A stretch of 37,651 nt of DNA from Acidobacteriota bacterium. GTDB lineage: Bacteria > Acidobacteriota > Blastocatellia > Pyrinomonadales > Pyrinomonadaceae. Below, one piece after another: positions 9,774-17,493 of this stretch. Both the position numbers and the translations under genes were made by a program. The notes under the pieces were generated by a model. That model was given only the letters and a program-made list of their open reading frames with translations. It was not told where the DNA came from and ran no database searches. Numbering within the stretch: position 1 is the stretch's first letter; the number at the start of each line of letters is the position of its first letter. The DNA is taken from NCBI GenBank assembly GCA_020200135.1, contig JAIVJI010000040.1, positions 1 through 37,651 of the forward strand. The letters run 5' to 3'.

Positions 9774-10541
9774 TCAGAGAATTCTTGGGCAAATGCACGG
9801 AACAGTGACGTTATATGACCTCGAATACGCTAGCTCGGTTTTGAAGACATACCAGTTGTATTTCTTGGCTAGCTCTTTTACCTCCCTTTTCGATATCGAC
9901 TCTTCTGGAGAATAATCCGTTGTGGCGTTAAAAATGATGCCAGCAAGGTCTACTTTATACGTCGGATACTCCTGTTTGAACTCTTCGATGGAATTAATAA
10001 GGAGCGGAAGACCTATTGTTGATAGATAGTCTGGCTTCACCGGCACCAAGATGTAATCGCTCGAGAGATAAGCAGCGGTACTAAGGATCGATTCAGTTGG
10101 CGCGCAATCTATTAAGATCAAATCATACTTTCCATCAAGCTTTTTCAAAGCAGGCTCCAGAAGTCGCTCCTTAGTGCCAGACGTTTTTAGCGTCAGCGCG
10201 AGTTCTAAGCGTGATGGTATCAAATCCAACCGCCCCCCCCCTTGAATGGTGGTCACATTTTTGACTGTGTCTTTTGGATCGACAGTGCGTACTTTTGCGC
10301 CCGGAATCTTTGTATGCGCCTCAAATATATCCCACACGGTCGGGCGGCCCTCATCAATGATTTGTTTATATCCCTCCACTCCAAGTAGGTATTGGCTAGC
10401 ATTGAACTGGGGATCAAGATCAACCACCAGTACTTTTTTTAGCCAATTTCGATAGGCCGCAAAATGCCATGCTAGGTTTACAGTTAGCGTGGATTTTCCG
10501 ACACCACCCTTCATGTTAATTAACGAGACTATTTTAGCCAT
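9774..10541 (-). CDS. ParA/Soj-like P-loop ATPase with altered C-terminus
   Basis: ParA-type ATPases dimerise with ATP, bind DNA or other surfaces and position plasmids, chromosomes or protein complexes. The deviant Walker A motif MKGGVGKST lies at residues 10-18, the LVVDLDPQ strand near 38-45 and the IDCAPTE switch region in mid-protein. Near the end, ELAYSRSY matches the family, but the usual last ~40 residues are missing and the frame ends in VTVPCICPRIL. The next frame, overlapping this end, encodes HITSLFRAFAQEF, which resembles a ParA C-terminus. A small deletion with a frameshift is therefore likely, and function may be lost or reduced. A GGAGAT ribosome site precedes the ATG. The gene sits 43 bases after a diadenylate cyclase gene on the same strand, so this is probably not a plasmid partition locus; no parB is nearby. 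Confidence 0.88.
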   Translation of the reverse strand: MAKIVSLINMKGGVGKSTLTVNLAWHFAAYRNWLKKVLVVDLDPQFNASQYLLGVEGYKQIIDEGRPTVWDIFEAHTKIPGAKVRTVDPKDTVKNVTTIQGGGRLDLIPSRLELALTLKTSGTKERLLEPALKKLDGKYDLILIDCAPTESILSTAAYLSSDYILVPVKPDYLSTIGLPLLINSIEEFKQEYPTYKVDLAGIIFNATTDYSPEESISKREVKELAKKYNWYVFKTELAYSRSYNVTVPCICPRIL

Positions 10542-10584
10542 TTCATATCTCCAAACAACAGGTTAGGGAATTGTCGCACCGCAT

Positions 10585-11913
10585 CTAAATTGTCGTCTTC
10601 CGATGCTGCACGAAACCGGGAAGCTGTAGCTTAATGTTTTCCCACATTACCAATTGCCCTCGAACTTGGGTTAGAGCTCTCACGTCTCCATCTTGGGAGA
10701 CAACAAATCCGACGCTTCCTGGCACCTGGGAACAGTACCTCATCATAGATCGATGACGTGTGCCATAGTGGTTGTAGTCAATTGGCTTTAGGGAGTTGGG
10801 CGTTGCACTTCGATTTCCAGACATGTAAACGCTTGTGGGTTCTTTTTGAATAGTTATCTCAACCCCAAAACCTAGAACCTCCAAGCTTGGGTTGAGTAAT
10901 AACAAACCGTCGACGCGAGTCAGAAGGGAAAGAAACCATATTGTTCCTTCGAGTTCTCTACGATTAGCTTTCAGGTTATCTCGGACAGTGGATTCGTCCA
11001 AATAGAGGGCGACCGGGACTGTTTCAGCGTCCCTGTTAATATAATCTGACCAAATCTTTTTCGAATAGTACGATTGAGCAATTCGCAACACGGCATTGTC
11101 CTCCAGAGCGGACCGTAATCGATCGTAGGGTAGTTCATATTTGAGATTTAGACCGCGCAGAGAATTAGTGGGTGTTATTAGGATGGCACCCCCGTGCCTA
11201 TATCGTTGCATTCTCAACAACAAGCGGGATAGAGTCCGTAACCATGTAGCCACAAGATTCGCTTTCGATGTGGAGCGGTCATGATACCTATTTGCCGGAA
11301 CTTGTGCCTCAATGGCTTGTAGGTAAGTTTTAATGCCCGGTTGCAGAGCTTCACGAATTGGTCCTCCTCCTAGGACATCGGACACGCTCATTAGCAAAGC
11401 ATTGATCTTTAGCTCGGCGATTTTCTTCATTTCAATGAAGGCTATCAAATGACCTGCGCCCGCGATTGTTGCTTGAAACGAGCCTGGCCGGGCGATGCCT
11501 TCGTCAGCCTCGTAATTCACATACTCACTGTAGCTACCCCCTTGGTCAACAAAGCCCCATACAAACAGATGCCCTTGCTCATCATGATAAATCGCAAAAG
11601 ATGAGGTACGAGGATCCGAGGCATTCGCCAATTTAATCAAATTTGCGATGGTCAGAGGAATCGAATACGCAAGCTGAACTACCATCCAGCGATCCTTAGT
11701 AATTGGGCTCAGTGGTTCAGGACCAGGAGTTGTTGGATCTAAGTAGACCAAGTGGAATGATATGAGGTGAGACTCTTCTGTCTGAAGACTTGCATAGTAC
11801 ATCGTCTCGAACAAATTAACGAGAATATTGAGTTTAGGATATGTTCCGCTTTTACTCCTCAGTTCAGCATTTACAGCGTGGGCCAGGTCTCTTGGGGTGC
11901 GGTTCTTGGACAT
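10585..11913 (-). CDS. DisA_N-type diadenylate cyclase with an N-terminal putative sensor region
   Basis: The C-terminal half (about residues 225-420) matches the DAC (DisA_N) fold that makes cyclic di-AMP from two ATP. It has RHGGAILITP (239-248), VDGLLLLNPSLEVLGFG (334-350) in the place of the DGA motif (Ala replaced by Leu), and YGTRHRSMMRYC (383-394) containing the RHR motif. VGFVVSQDGDVRAL follows, as in DAC proteins. The first ~220 residues are a separate domain I cannot name; it lacks DisA's DNA-binding helix-hairpin-helix and has no membrane segments as in CdaA. It probably senses something and controls the cyclase. The gene leads a minus-strand set with a ParA-like ATPase and a small protein, next to defence genes. 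Being AT-rich and in this setting, it looks like an accessory signalling cyclase and not the housekeeping one; this is inference. Confidence 0.78.
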   Translation of the reverse strand: MSKNRTPRDLAHAVNAELRSKSGTYPKLNILVNLFETMYYASLQTEESHLISFHLVYLDPTTPGPEPLSPITKDRWMVVQLAYSIPLTIANLIKLANASDPRTSSFAIYHDEQGHLFVWGFVDQGGSYSEYVNYEADEGIARPGSFQATIAGAGHLIAFIEMKKIAELKINALLMSVSDVLGGGPIREALQPGIKTYLQAIEAQVPANRYHDRSTSKANLVATWLRTLSRLLLRMQRYRHGGAILITPTNSLRGLNLKYELPYDRLRSALEDNAVLRIAQSYYSKKIWSDYINRDAETVPVALYLDESTVRDNLKANRRELEGTIWFLSLLTRVDGLLLLNPSLEVLGFGVEITIQKEPTSVYMSGNRSATPNSLKPIDYNHYGTRHRSMMRYCSQVPGSVGFVVSQDGDVRALTQVRGQLVMWENIKLQLPGFVQHRKTTI

Positions 11914-12042
11914 TAGTCTCTCTCATTACGATTCATATTATTCGAGCCGAACTTGTACCAGTCTACTCAAAGAGAATCAACATTCAACGTAATGTCGAGA
12001 ACGCCTAGCGGAGAGCCTATCATAGGGTTAGAGGCGGAGATT

Positions 12043-12072
12043 TTCATACAAATATTTCCTGTTCAGTATTAT
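12043..12072 (+). promoter_or_regulatory. Possible promoter of the TIR-receiver operon
   Basis: In the divergent region between the cyclase gene and the TIR gene, TTCATA (12043-12048) and TATTAT (12067-12072) are 18 bases apart, in an AT-rich stretch about 70 bases before the ATG at 12143. The -35 element is weak, so this is only a candidate. Confidence 0.3.
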
Positions 12073-12142
12073 AGTACAGGCCACTTACGGGGAAGTGCCT
12101 CGTGGTAAAAGATTACGACTATTCAGAATAGGGGCGTACGCG

Positions 12143-13888
12143 ATGAACAAACCTCTTGTGTTTATCAGCTACAGCCATAAGGATGATGCCGAGAAGGAGA
12201 ACCTGCTGGCACACCTCGGCGTCCTCAAGCCGGGCCTGATCAACCTCTGGAGTGACGACGCCTTGGGCGCAGGCGACGACTGGGAGCACCAAATCACCGA
12301 GGCGATAGGGCAGGCGAAGGTAGCCATGCTGCTCATTACCGCCAACTTCCTGAACTCCGACTTCATCCTTCGCGAGGAAGTGCCAAGACTCCTTACCCGC
12401 CGCGAGAAAGACGGGCTCGTCGTCTTCCCCGTTATTGCCAAGTACTGCGCTTGGAGCAGGATCAAGTGGCTTAAAGGGATGCAGGTTCGCCCCAAGTATG
12501 GCGAACCCGTGTGGCGCCAGCAGGGCGCGTACGTCGACCAAGAGTTGGCAAGAATCGCCGAAGAGGTTGCCGATATCGTCGCTAGGGCGGGCGCCGACTC
12601 GCCTGCGGCCGTGAGGGTGCCGACGACCCACAAAGTGAGGGTCACGGAACATCATGGCGCGTCGAAGATTTTAATATTGGACGATGATCCGCTTTTCCGC
12701 AGCGAGGTGATTGACATCTTCAGCGACACCGACGTCGCCTTCGTCGAGGCCGACTCGGTGGAGGAGGCCAAGCGCGTCCTCGACGAAGACCGCGAGGTTC
12801 GAATAATACTGCTCGATCTCCAACTCCCGGGGGAGAACGGCACGGCGATTCTGGAGCACATCATGGGGCGGGCCGCCGAGTATCGGGTGATCGTCCTCAC
12901 CGCCTACAACGTGTTGCTCCCGGCGGCGGAGGCGAAGGTCTACAAGGTCTTCCAGTACCTGTCGAAATCGGCGATGGGGCAGATGGTACAGTCGCTGCGC
13001 TTCGCGGTCGAGCAGGCGCGCCAAGACATCGAGCGGGAGAGGCTGGCCAGGGCGAACCAGGAGGACAGGTTCGACGAGGTCATCCTGAATAAGTACCCGA
13101 CCCCCTTCACATACATCTACCAAGAACTCAAAAGCGACATGCTCACGATAGATGTCCTCCACCGGCAGAGTGACATTTTCAAACTCCTGCTGAATTTCAC
13201 GGCCGTGGCCCTGATGTGCGAGTACTTCGGCGCCGGCCCGAGAGACGCGCGGCTGGACGCTCGCATCCATAATAGTGTCTTCGAGCCCGACGTCACGGAC
13301 TGGTTAAACATCATCGGCGAGATTACCGGGCGTGAGGACGAGCCGCAGGCAGCGCCCTTCAGGCACAGGCTCGCGGCCTTCCTGAACGAAGAGAACAGGG
13401 GGACCATCAGGACACTGGTCGAGATGCTCGACCGGTTCCCGGGGTACGGCGTCAAGCGCTCGGAGTTCGAGTATCAGGAGGTTGCCCGGGAGTGTGAAAA
13501 GCTGCTGATCCCCCTGCTCCAAGAGTACCAGTTCATCACGGGCTTTCTGCTCTGCTACGTGTCGAGCGTCAAGAAGGTCGGCGGCGAGTACAGTTACAGG
13601 CTCCAAGAGTGCACAGGGGCCAACCCCCAGTTGCTGTTCTCGAGGAAGACCTTCAACTTTTTGATGAACTCCGACGAACTGCACCTGATTAACCGCGAAG
13701 ACGGGCAGTTCTACAGTCTGCACCCATTCATCATCTTGGAGCGCTGCGCGGTCTGCACGCAGTTGGAGATCTTTTTCTACGTAGCGTTCGCCGACGGCCA
13801 GTTGCACTACACCAGCTACAGGACGGGCCACACGAGATCCACCGAGGTCGGCGTGAAGGAGTTCAGATCCTTGCTCCGGATAAGTTGA
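12143..13888 (+). CDS. TIR domain - response regulator receiver protein with a conserved unknown C-terminal module
   Basis: Numbering is from ATG 12143 (581 aa); a GTG at 12095 would add 16 residues without domain content. Residues 4-145 are a TIR domain: LVFISYSHKDD, a DDWEHQITEAI helix, and NSDFILREE, where E78 lies where the catalytic glutamate of NAD-cleaving TIRs is found. Residues 174-290 are a receiver domain with acidic D180-D182, phosphoacceptor D225 (ILLDLQLPG), T253 and K275, all intact. Residues 310-581 form a C-terminal module with YPTPFTYIYQEL, a helical middle, and LHPFIILERCAVC (a CxxC pair) then FFYVAFADG; I recall similar modules on bacterial signalling proteins but cannot name one with certainty. 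It heads a four-gene operon with a histidine kinase, a second receiver and a caspase-like protein. Phosphorylation probably switches the TIR activity; that is inference. Confidence 0.87.
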   Translation: MNKPLVFISYSHKDDAEKENLLAHLGVLKPGLINLWSDDALGAGDDWEHQITEAIGQAKVAMLLITANFLNSDFILREEVPRLLTRREKDGLVVFPVIAKYCAWSRIKWLKGMQVRPKYGEPVWRQQGAYVDQELARIAEEVADIVARAGADSPAAVRVPTTHKVRVTEHHGASKILILDDDPLFRSEVIDIFSDTDVAFVEADSVEEAKRVLDEDREVRIILLDLQLPGENGTAILEHIMGRAAEYRVIVLTAYNVLLPAAEAKVYKVFQYLSKSAMGQMVQSLRFAVEQARQDIERERLARANQEDRFDEVILNKYPTPFTYIYQELKSDMLTIDVLHRQSDIFKLLLNFTAVALMCEYFGAGPRDARLDARIHNSVFEPDVTDWLNIIGEITGREDEPQAAPFRHRLAAFLNEENRGTIRTLVEMLDRFPGYGVKRSEFEYQEVARECEKLLIPLLQEYQFITGFLLCYVSSVKKVGGEYSYRLQECTGANPQLLFSRKTFNFLMNSDELHLINREDGQFYSLHPFIILERCAVCTQLEIFFYVAFADGQLHYTSYRTGHTRSTEVGVKEFRSLLRIS

Positions 13889-13938
13889 ATCGAGAGATTG
13901 TGAGAGATGCCGCCCGCGCTTGACAGCGGCAGGTGATT

Positions 13939-15639
13939 ATGGAATTAGCGGAGGCGAAAATCGGGAGACGGGAGAGGCAGATCTGGGCGTACGCCAAGGG
14001 CCTATCCCCAGTCATGCCGGTGGTGCTCGCCGCGTTCTTCTACTTGTATTTTCAGGGGCGCATCGACTTTCTGTCCCCGATGCTTTCACCGATCGCTTTC
14101 GCCTCACTCGCGGTTAACGTGATTCTCGCCGGCATATATTTTTATGCCTATAAGTTCTTAGACGACGATTTCTACTTCTTCATCGCCGCCACTTGGTTCG
14201 CCAGTATCATTTACACGTTGCTGGACGCGAACAGGGCGGCCTCCGACTACCCGTTACCCCCATCGTACCGGTGGGGTATCCTCCTCCTGTATTCCACCTC
14301 AGACATCTACCTGCTGCTTTCGCTGTTCGCCGCTGGTGCGGCGGGGCTTGTCCGGATGAAGCGGCGCATAATACTAATCGTTCTGGTGGGCTTGGCATTC
14401 GCCGCCGCTGAATATTTGTTGCTCCTCCTATTACCCGCGAGCATCCGCAGAAATGAGGCAATGTTGACGGCGCCCCTGTCCGCCGTGAGTTTCATCCTTC
14501 TTATTGTCGTCGGTTGGGTGTTGCGCGGCCGCCTCGGTGGCGACAAAGCCGGGTTGAACGGCGTGGTGCTTCCCCTCACCTTTTACTACTATGCATTCTT
14601 ACAATTACTCACCCCGTTTTCCAGGTACAGCCTGGGCATAACGGTAACAGTCGCCGTCGTCGTCGCCGCCCTACTGATAAAAGTGGTTCAGGCCATTGCT
14701 TTGCAGGGTGCCCTCCAGTTCGTCATCGCCAACAGGGGGGCGGCGCTGGAGTTGGGCATTAGGGAGGCGGAGTTTGAGGCAGAGAGGGAGAAGTTCGAGA
14801 CAAAGAGTCAGCTGGTCGAGTTGGGTCTGCTCGCGTCGAGCATCAAACACGACATCACCACGCCGCTGGCGACGATCAGCGTCGCCATCCGGTCTTTGAG
14901 AGAGAGGTATCAGCATGAGAGGGGCATCCAGCGAAAACTGGACACCCTAGAAGATTCCGTCGAGCGCATCAACGCCATCGTGAGCGCCGTGGACATCATC
15001 CGTGGGAAGCAGGCTCTCTCCGAACAGGACGGGTTCATGGCAAAGGTGGACATGCTTGAGATCGTACACCGCGCCGTCTGGTCTTTAAAGAACGAGGTGG
15101 AGGCGCTGAAGCAGCCGGGGGGCAAGAGGATCGTGATTGATAAGAGTAGCGCGACCGTGATGGTGCGCGCCTACCGGCCGATGTTCGAGCAGGTGGTCGT
15201 GAATGTTATCAAAAACGGGCTGGAGGCCATTGAGGAGGGCGGTCGGGAGACGGGGCTGGTGAGGGTCTACGTGGGGCCGGTTAGGCCGGCGTCGGGCAAG
15301 TACGCGGTCTGGGCGAAAGTGGAGATAGAGGATAATGGCGGCGGAATCCCCGAGGAAAACTTAGCGAAGCTCAAGCTGTCCGCCCCGTTCACCACCCGCA
15401 GCGACAGGAAGGTGAACAGCGGCATCGGCCTTTTCATCGGGATGAAGATTATTAAGATCCACGGCGGGACTATGACCTTCGAGAGCAAGGTGGGCGTGGG
15501 GACTAAAGTCACCCTGATGCTGCCCGAGTGGAACGCGCTCCGGAGGGCCGAGGGGGCCGAGCGCGCCGACGGGGCGGAGGCGGGCGGCTCGGAGGACGGG
15601 GCGGATGGGACGACGCTGGCAGAGGCGACGCCCCTCTGA
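13939..15639 (+). CDS. Membrane sensor histidine kinase
   Basis: The N-terminal ~255 residues hold about seven or eight membrane segments (for example PVMPVVLAAFFYLYF, FASLAVNVILAGIYFYAY, ILIVLVGLAFAAAEYL, SAVSFILLIVVGWVL), suggesting an integral-membrane sensor without a large periplasmic domain. A coiled segment (about 270-295) leads to the H-box SSIKHDITTPLATI with H304. The ATPase domain is complete: N-box NVIKNGLEAI (N426), G1 box EDNGGGIP (465-471) and G2 box GIGLFIGMKI (495-504). The last ~35 residues are a low-complexity Ala/Gly/Glu tail. The ATG at 13939 follows AGGTGAT and is preferred over the GTG at 13933. It lies 50 bases after the TIR-receiver gene and 33 before another receiver gene, so it probably phosphorylates one or both receivers. 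The signal it senses is unknown. Confidence 0.92.
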   Translation: MELAEAKIGRRERQIWAYAKGLSPVMPVVLAAFFYLYFQGRIDFLSPMLSPIAFASLAVNVILAGIYFYAYKFLDDDFYFFIAATWFASIIYTLLDANRAASDYPLPPSYRWGILLLYSTSDIYLLLSLFAAGAAGLVRMKRRIILIVLVGLAFAAAEYLLLLLLPASIRRNEAMLTAPLSAVSFILLIVVGWVLRGRLGGDKAGLNGVVLPLTFYYYAFLQLLTPFSRYSLGITVTVAVVVAALLIKVVQAIALQGALQFVIANRGAALELGIREAEFEAEREKFETKSQLVELGLLASSIKHDITTPLATISVAIRSLRERYQHERGIQRKLDTLEDSVERINAIVSAVDIIRGKQALSEQDGFMAKVDMLEIVHRAVWSLKNEVEALKQPGGKRIVIDKSSATVMVRAYRPMFEQVVVNVIKNGLEAIEEGGRETGLVRVYVGPVRPASGKYAVWAKVEIEDNGGGIPEENLAKLKLSAPFTTRSDRKVNSGIGLFIGMKIIKIHGGTMTFESKVGVGTKVTLMLPEWNALRRAEGAERADGAEAGGSEDGADGTTLAEATPL

Positions 15640-15672
15640 GGCCCGCCGGAGAAGAGATTCGGAAGGAGACGT

Positions 15673-16449
15673 ATGCGCGGTCGGGCGAGTGAAGCAATCA
15701 CAGTTAGTTTACCCAACCCCCGCATCCTACTGGTGGACGACGACATTTCCTTCCTCAGAGGGCTCCGCGACTACTTCTCCGCGTCCGGCTACGACGTTGA
15801 CACCGCGAGGACGCCGGAGGAGGCCCTTCAGTTAATACAGGAGGCGGGGACGCGCTCATATCAGTTAGTCATCACCGACCTTGACTTCGGCGACCTGTCG
15901 CAGATTGAGGGCGACCAGTTCCTCCTGCAAAACCTTTCGCTGTTTCGTGGTGCCCTGACGGCGGTCATCTCGGGCACGTCCGATCTGACGGTAGACAGGC
16001 GACTGCGGCTGGAGGAGGCCGAGATTCATTTCCTGCAAAAATCTCCGGAGACCGCCGGTAAGCTGGAGGAGATAGCCGAAGAGGCGAAGCAGAGGCGGGC
16101 GACCGACATCGCGGCCATCCTCGCTGAGGTGGTGACGCCCCGCGTCGAGGAGCGGATCGGCGGCCTGTTGTCGATAGAGATCATGCCCCTGGCCGCGCCG
16201 TCCGTTGCTTCCAGATACGCCGACGTGCTCAAAGGGGTGGTCATCGACTGGCTGAAGGCGAGGGAAGACCTAGACGCGCCCATCTTCATGTACGGCACAC
16301 AGGTCTACAGCGCGAACGAGCTGGCGGAGGAGGTGCGGCGCGAGACAAAAGTCGGCCTCGCGCACGTAGCATTGCTGCTCGACGAATTCCAAAGCTTTCT
16401 GGGGAAGGGCCAGGATGGCAAAGCAGGAAATGGCGACGACGAAGTATAG
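15673..16449 (+). CDS. Response regulator receiver-domain protein without a recognised output domain
   Basis: Residues 15-130 are a receiver domain: RILLVDDDISF with acidic D22-D24, phosphoacceptor D69 in LVITDLDFGD, S100 at the switch position (VISGTSD) and K123 (LQKSPE). The second half (about 130-258) is mostly helical and acidic. I see no helix-turn-helix, GGDEF, HD or ATPase motif, so it probably acts through protein contacts. AAGGAG at 15663-15668 precedes the ATG. The 3' end overlaps the start of the caspase-like gene by 35 bases, so the two are translationally coupled and this receiver may control that protein directly. Together with the kinase and the TIR-receiver protein this gives two phospho-acceptors for one kinase. 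Confidence 0.88.
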   Translation: MRGRASEAITVSLPNPRILLVDDDISFLRGLRDYFSASGYDVDTARTPEEALQLIQEAGTRSYQLVITDLDFGDLSQIEGDQFLLQNLSLFRGALTAVISGTSDLTVDRRLRLEEAEIHFLQKSPETAGKLEEIAEEAKQRRATDIAAILAEVVTPRVEERIGGLLSIEIMPLAAPSVASRYADVLKGVVIDWLKAREDLDAPIFMYGTQVYSANELAEEVRRETKVGLAHVALLLDEFQSFLGKGQDGKAGNGDDEV

Positions 16450-17104
16450 ACTTGAAGAGCCAGGCGTCGAACGCCGCGTTATCCTGCTCGTCGCGCCCGT
16501 GCATGACGCGCTGACCGAGTACACCGCCGAGCTGCTGGCGGACCCTCCCGACCTCGGCGCGCCCAACGTGCTGTGCAGGCCCGTGCACCCAGTTACCTAC
16601 GACGAGCAGCTCTCCCGACTCTCCATCGACCCCGCCGCGACGGAGGTCTGCCTCATCTTCTGCGGCCACGGCCGCGCGGGTTCGCTGGATGTGCCGGGCG
16701 CGTCCGGCGGCGGAGGTGCCCTGTCCCCTTTCTTCGACTACAGGCACGTCCCCGCCGGCCCCAAGTTCCTGCTCGCCTTCTGCTCGAATAGCGGCGCCTG
16801 GCTCGGCGGTGCCTACGAACGTAACACGCGGGGGCGCACCTTCGTCGGGTTCGACGGTGAGATCGGCTTCGTGGCGGCGGGGGGGGCATACGCCTACACG
16901 TGGAGAAAGATTTTGTTCGGGATCGCCGCGGCGATGTTGAGCGCCGCCGACGACAATTTTGCGTTGGAGAAGTCCGTCGTCGGGTTATATAGAGACGCGC
17001 TCTCCATGTTTTCACCAGAGAATGACCCGAAGCACAGGTGGGGGCTCGCGATGAGGATGTATCTACGCCAGCAGATGAAGGCAGTTAGCTGCATCCGAAC
17101 GTAA
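16415..17104 (+). CDS. Caspase/CHAT-like (clan CD) putative cysteine peptidase
   Basis: This 229-aa protein shows the two landmarks of caspase-fold peptidases in the right order and spacing: a hydrophobic strand ending in His-Gly (CLIFCGHGRAG, H85), then a second strand with a Cys (KFLLAFCSNSGAW, C123). An opening RRVILLVAPVHD strand and a later FVGFDGEIGF strand fit the same alpha/beta fold. There is no signal peptide or membrane segment, so it should act in the cytoplasm. Its start overlaps the receiver gene by 35 bases, preceded by GGGGAAGGG; an ATG at 16430 is a possible alternative. It closes the operon that opens with a TIR protein, so a regulated protease that acts on a partner or triggers cell death is plausible. 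The fold is read from motifs only, and a non-peptidase relative cannot be excluded. Confidence 0.6.
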   Translation: MAKQEMATTKYRLEEPGVERRVILLVAPVHDALTEYTAELLADPPDLGAPNVLCRPVHPVTYDEQLSRLSIDPAATEVCLIFCGHGRAGSLDVPGASGGGGALSPFFDYRHVPAGPKFLLAFCSNSGAWLGGAYERNTRGRTFVGFDGEIGFVAAGGAYAYTWRKILFGIAAAMLSAADDNFALEKSVVGLYRDALSMFSPENDPKHRWGLAMRMYLRQQMKAVSCIRT

Positions 17105-17189
17105 CGGAAATCCATCTACACAAATCCTAATAGACTTCCACATGGGAAGTAACATTAGAGCAGGCGCGACACATTACACCCACGGTGAG

Positions 17190-17306
17190 TTTTTGGACAC
17201 TTTTTTGTTTTTGGACGCTTCAATAAGTGGCGTAATCGGGATTGGAGGTGATAAGCCGTTTAATTACAGCAAATACGGCGAAGCGTATATGGTATACTTT
17301 TTGGAC
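17190..17306 (+). repeat. Three copies of TTTTTGGAC
   Basis: TTTTTGGAC occurs at 17190-17198, 17208-17216 and 17298-17306, with starts 18 and 90 bases apart. All spacings are multiples of three, so each reads Phe-Leu-Asp in the same frame of a short open frame. It could be a set of protein-binding sites or the remains of a coding repeat. Confidence 0.6.
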
Positions 17307-17383
17307 TTTTCCCTACTCTGGAAGTGCAAATGAGCTGACCGCGCGGGCGCTGAAGAGTCGCCGGGAGGCGTGCGAGACGCCGC

Positions 17384-17422
17384 GCGAAGGCCCCGAGTCC
17401 TCCGAGGACTCGGGGCCTTCGC
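17384..17422. terminator. Strong intrinsic terminator hairpin at the island boundary
   Basis: An 18-bp perfect inverted repeat (17384-17401 with 17405-17422; core AAGGCCCCGAGTCCT) closes on a 3-base loop and is followed by a short T run (17423-17425). It lies between the caspase-like gene and the alpha-2-macroglobulin gene and probably separates their transcription. Confidence 0.75.
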
Positions 17423-17464
17423 TTTGCCCTGGCGGGCGGCGCGTCGGACTGTGGGGCAAACCTT

Positions 17465-17493
17465 TTGCCGCCGCCGGTGTCAAATGCTATGTT
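17465..17493 (+). promoter_or_regulatory. Possible sigma70-type promoter for the alpha-2-macroglobulin gene
   Basis: TTGCCG (17465-17470) and TATGTT (17488-17493) are 17 bases apart, just after the terminator. It would leave a ~150-base leader before the ATG at 17651. Both boxes match only partly. Confidence 0.35.

Noticed and set aside
9774..10541. Plasmid partition locus
   Set aside because: There is a ParA-like gene but no parB, replication gene or iteron-like repeats; the neighbour is a nucleotide cyclase.
17142..17333. 63-codon open frame in the boundary region
   Set aside because: No clear ribosome site, no recognised family, and a repeated Phe-Leu-Asp that comes from the DNA 9-mer repeat.
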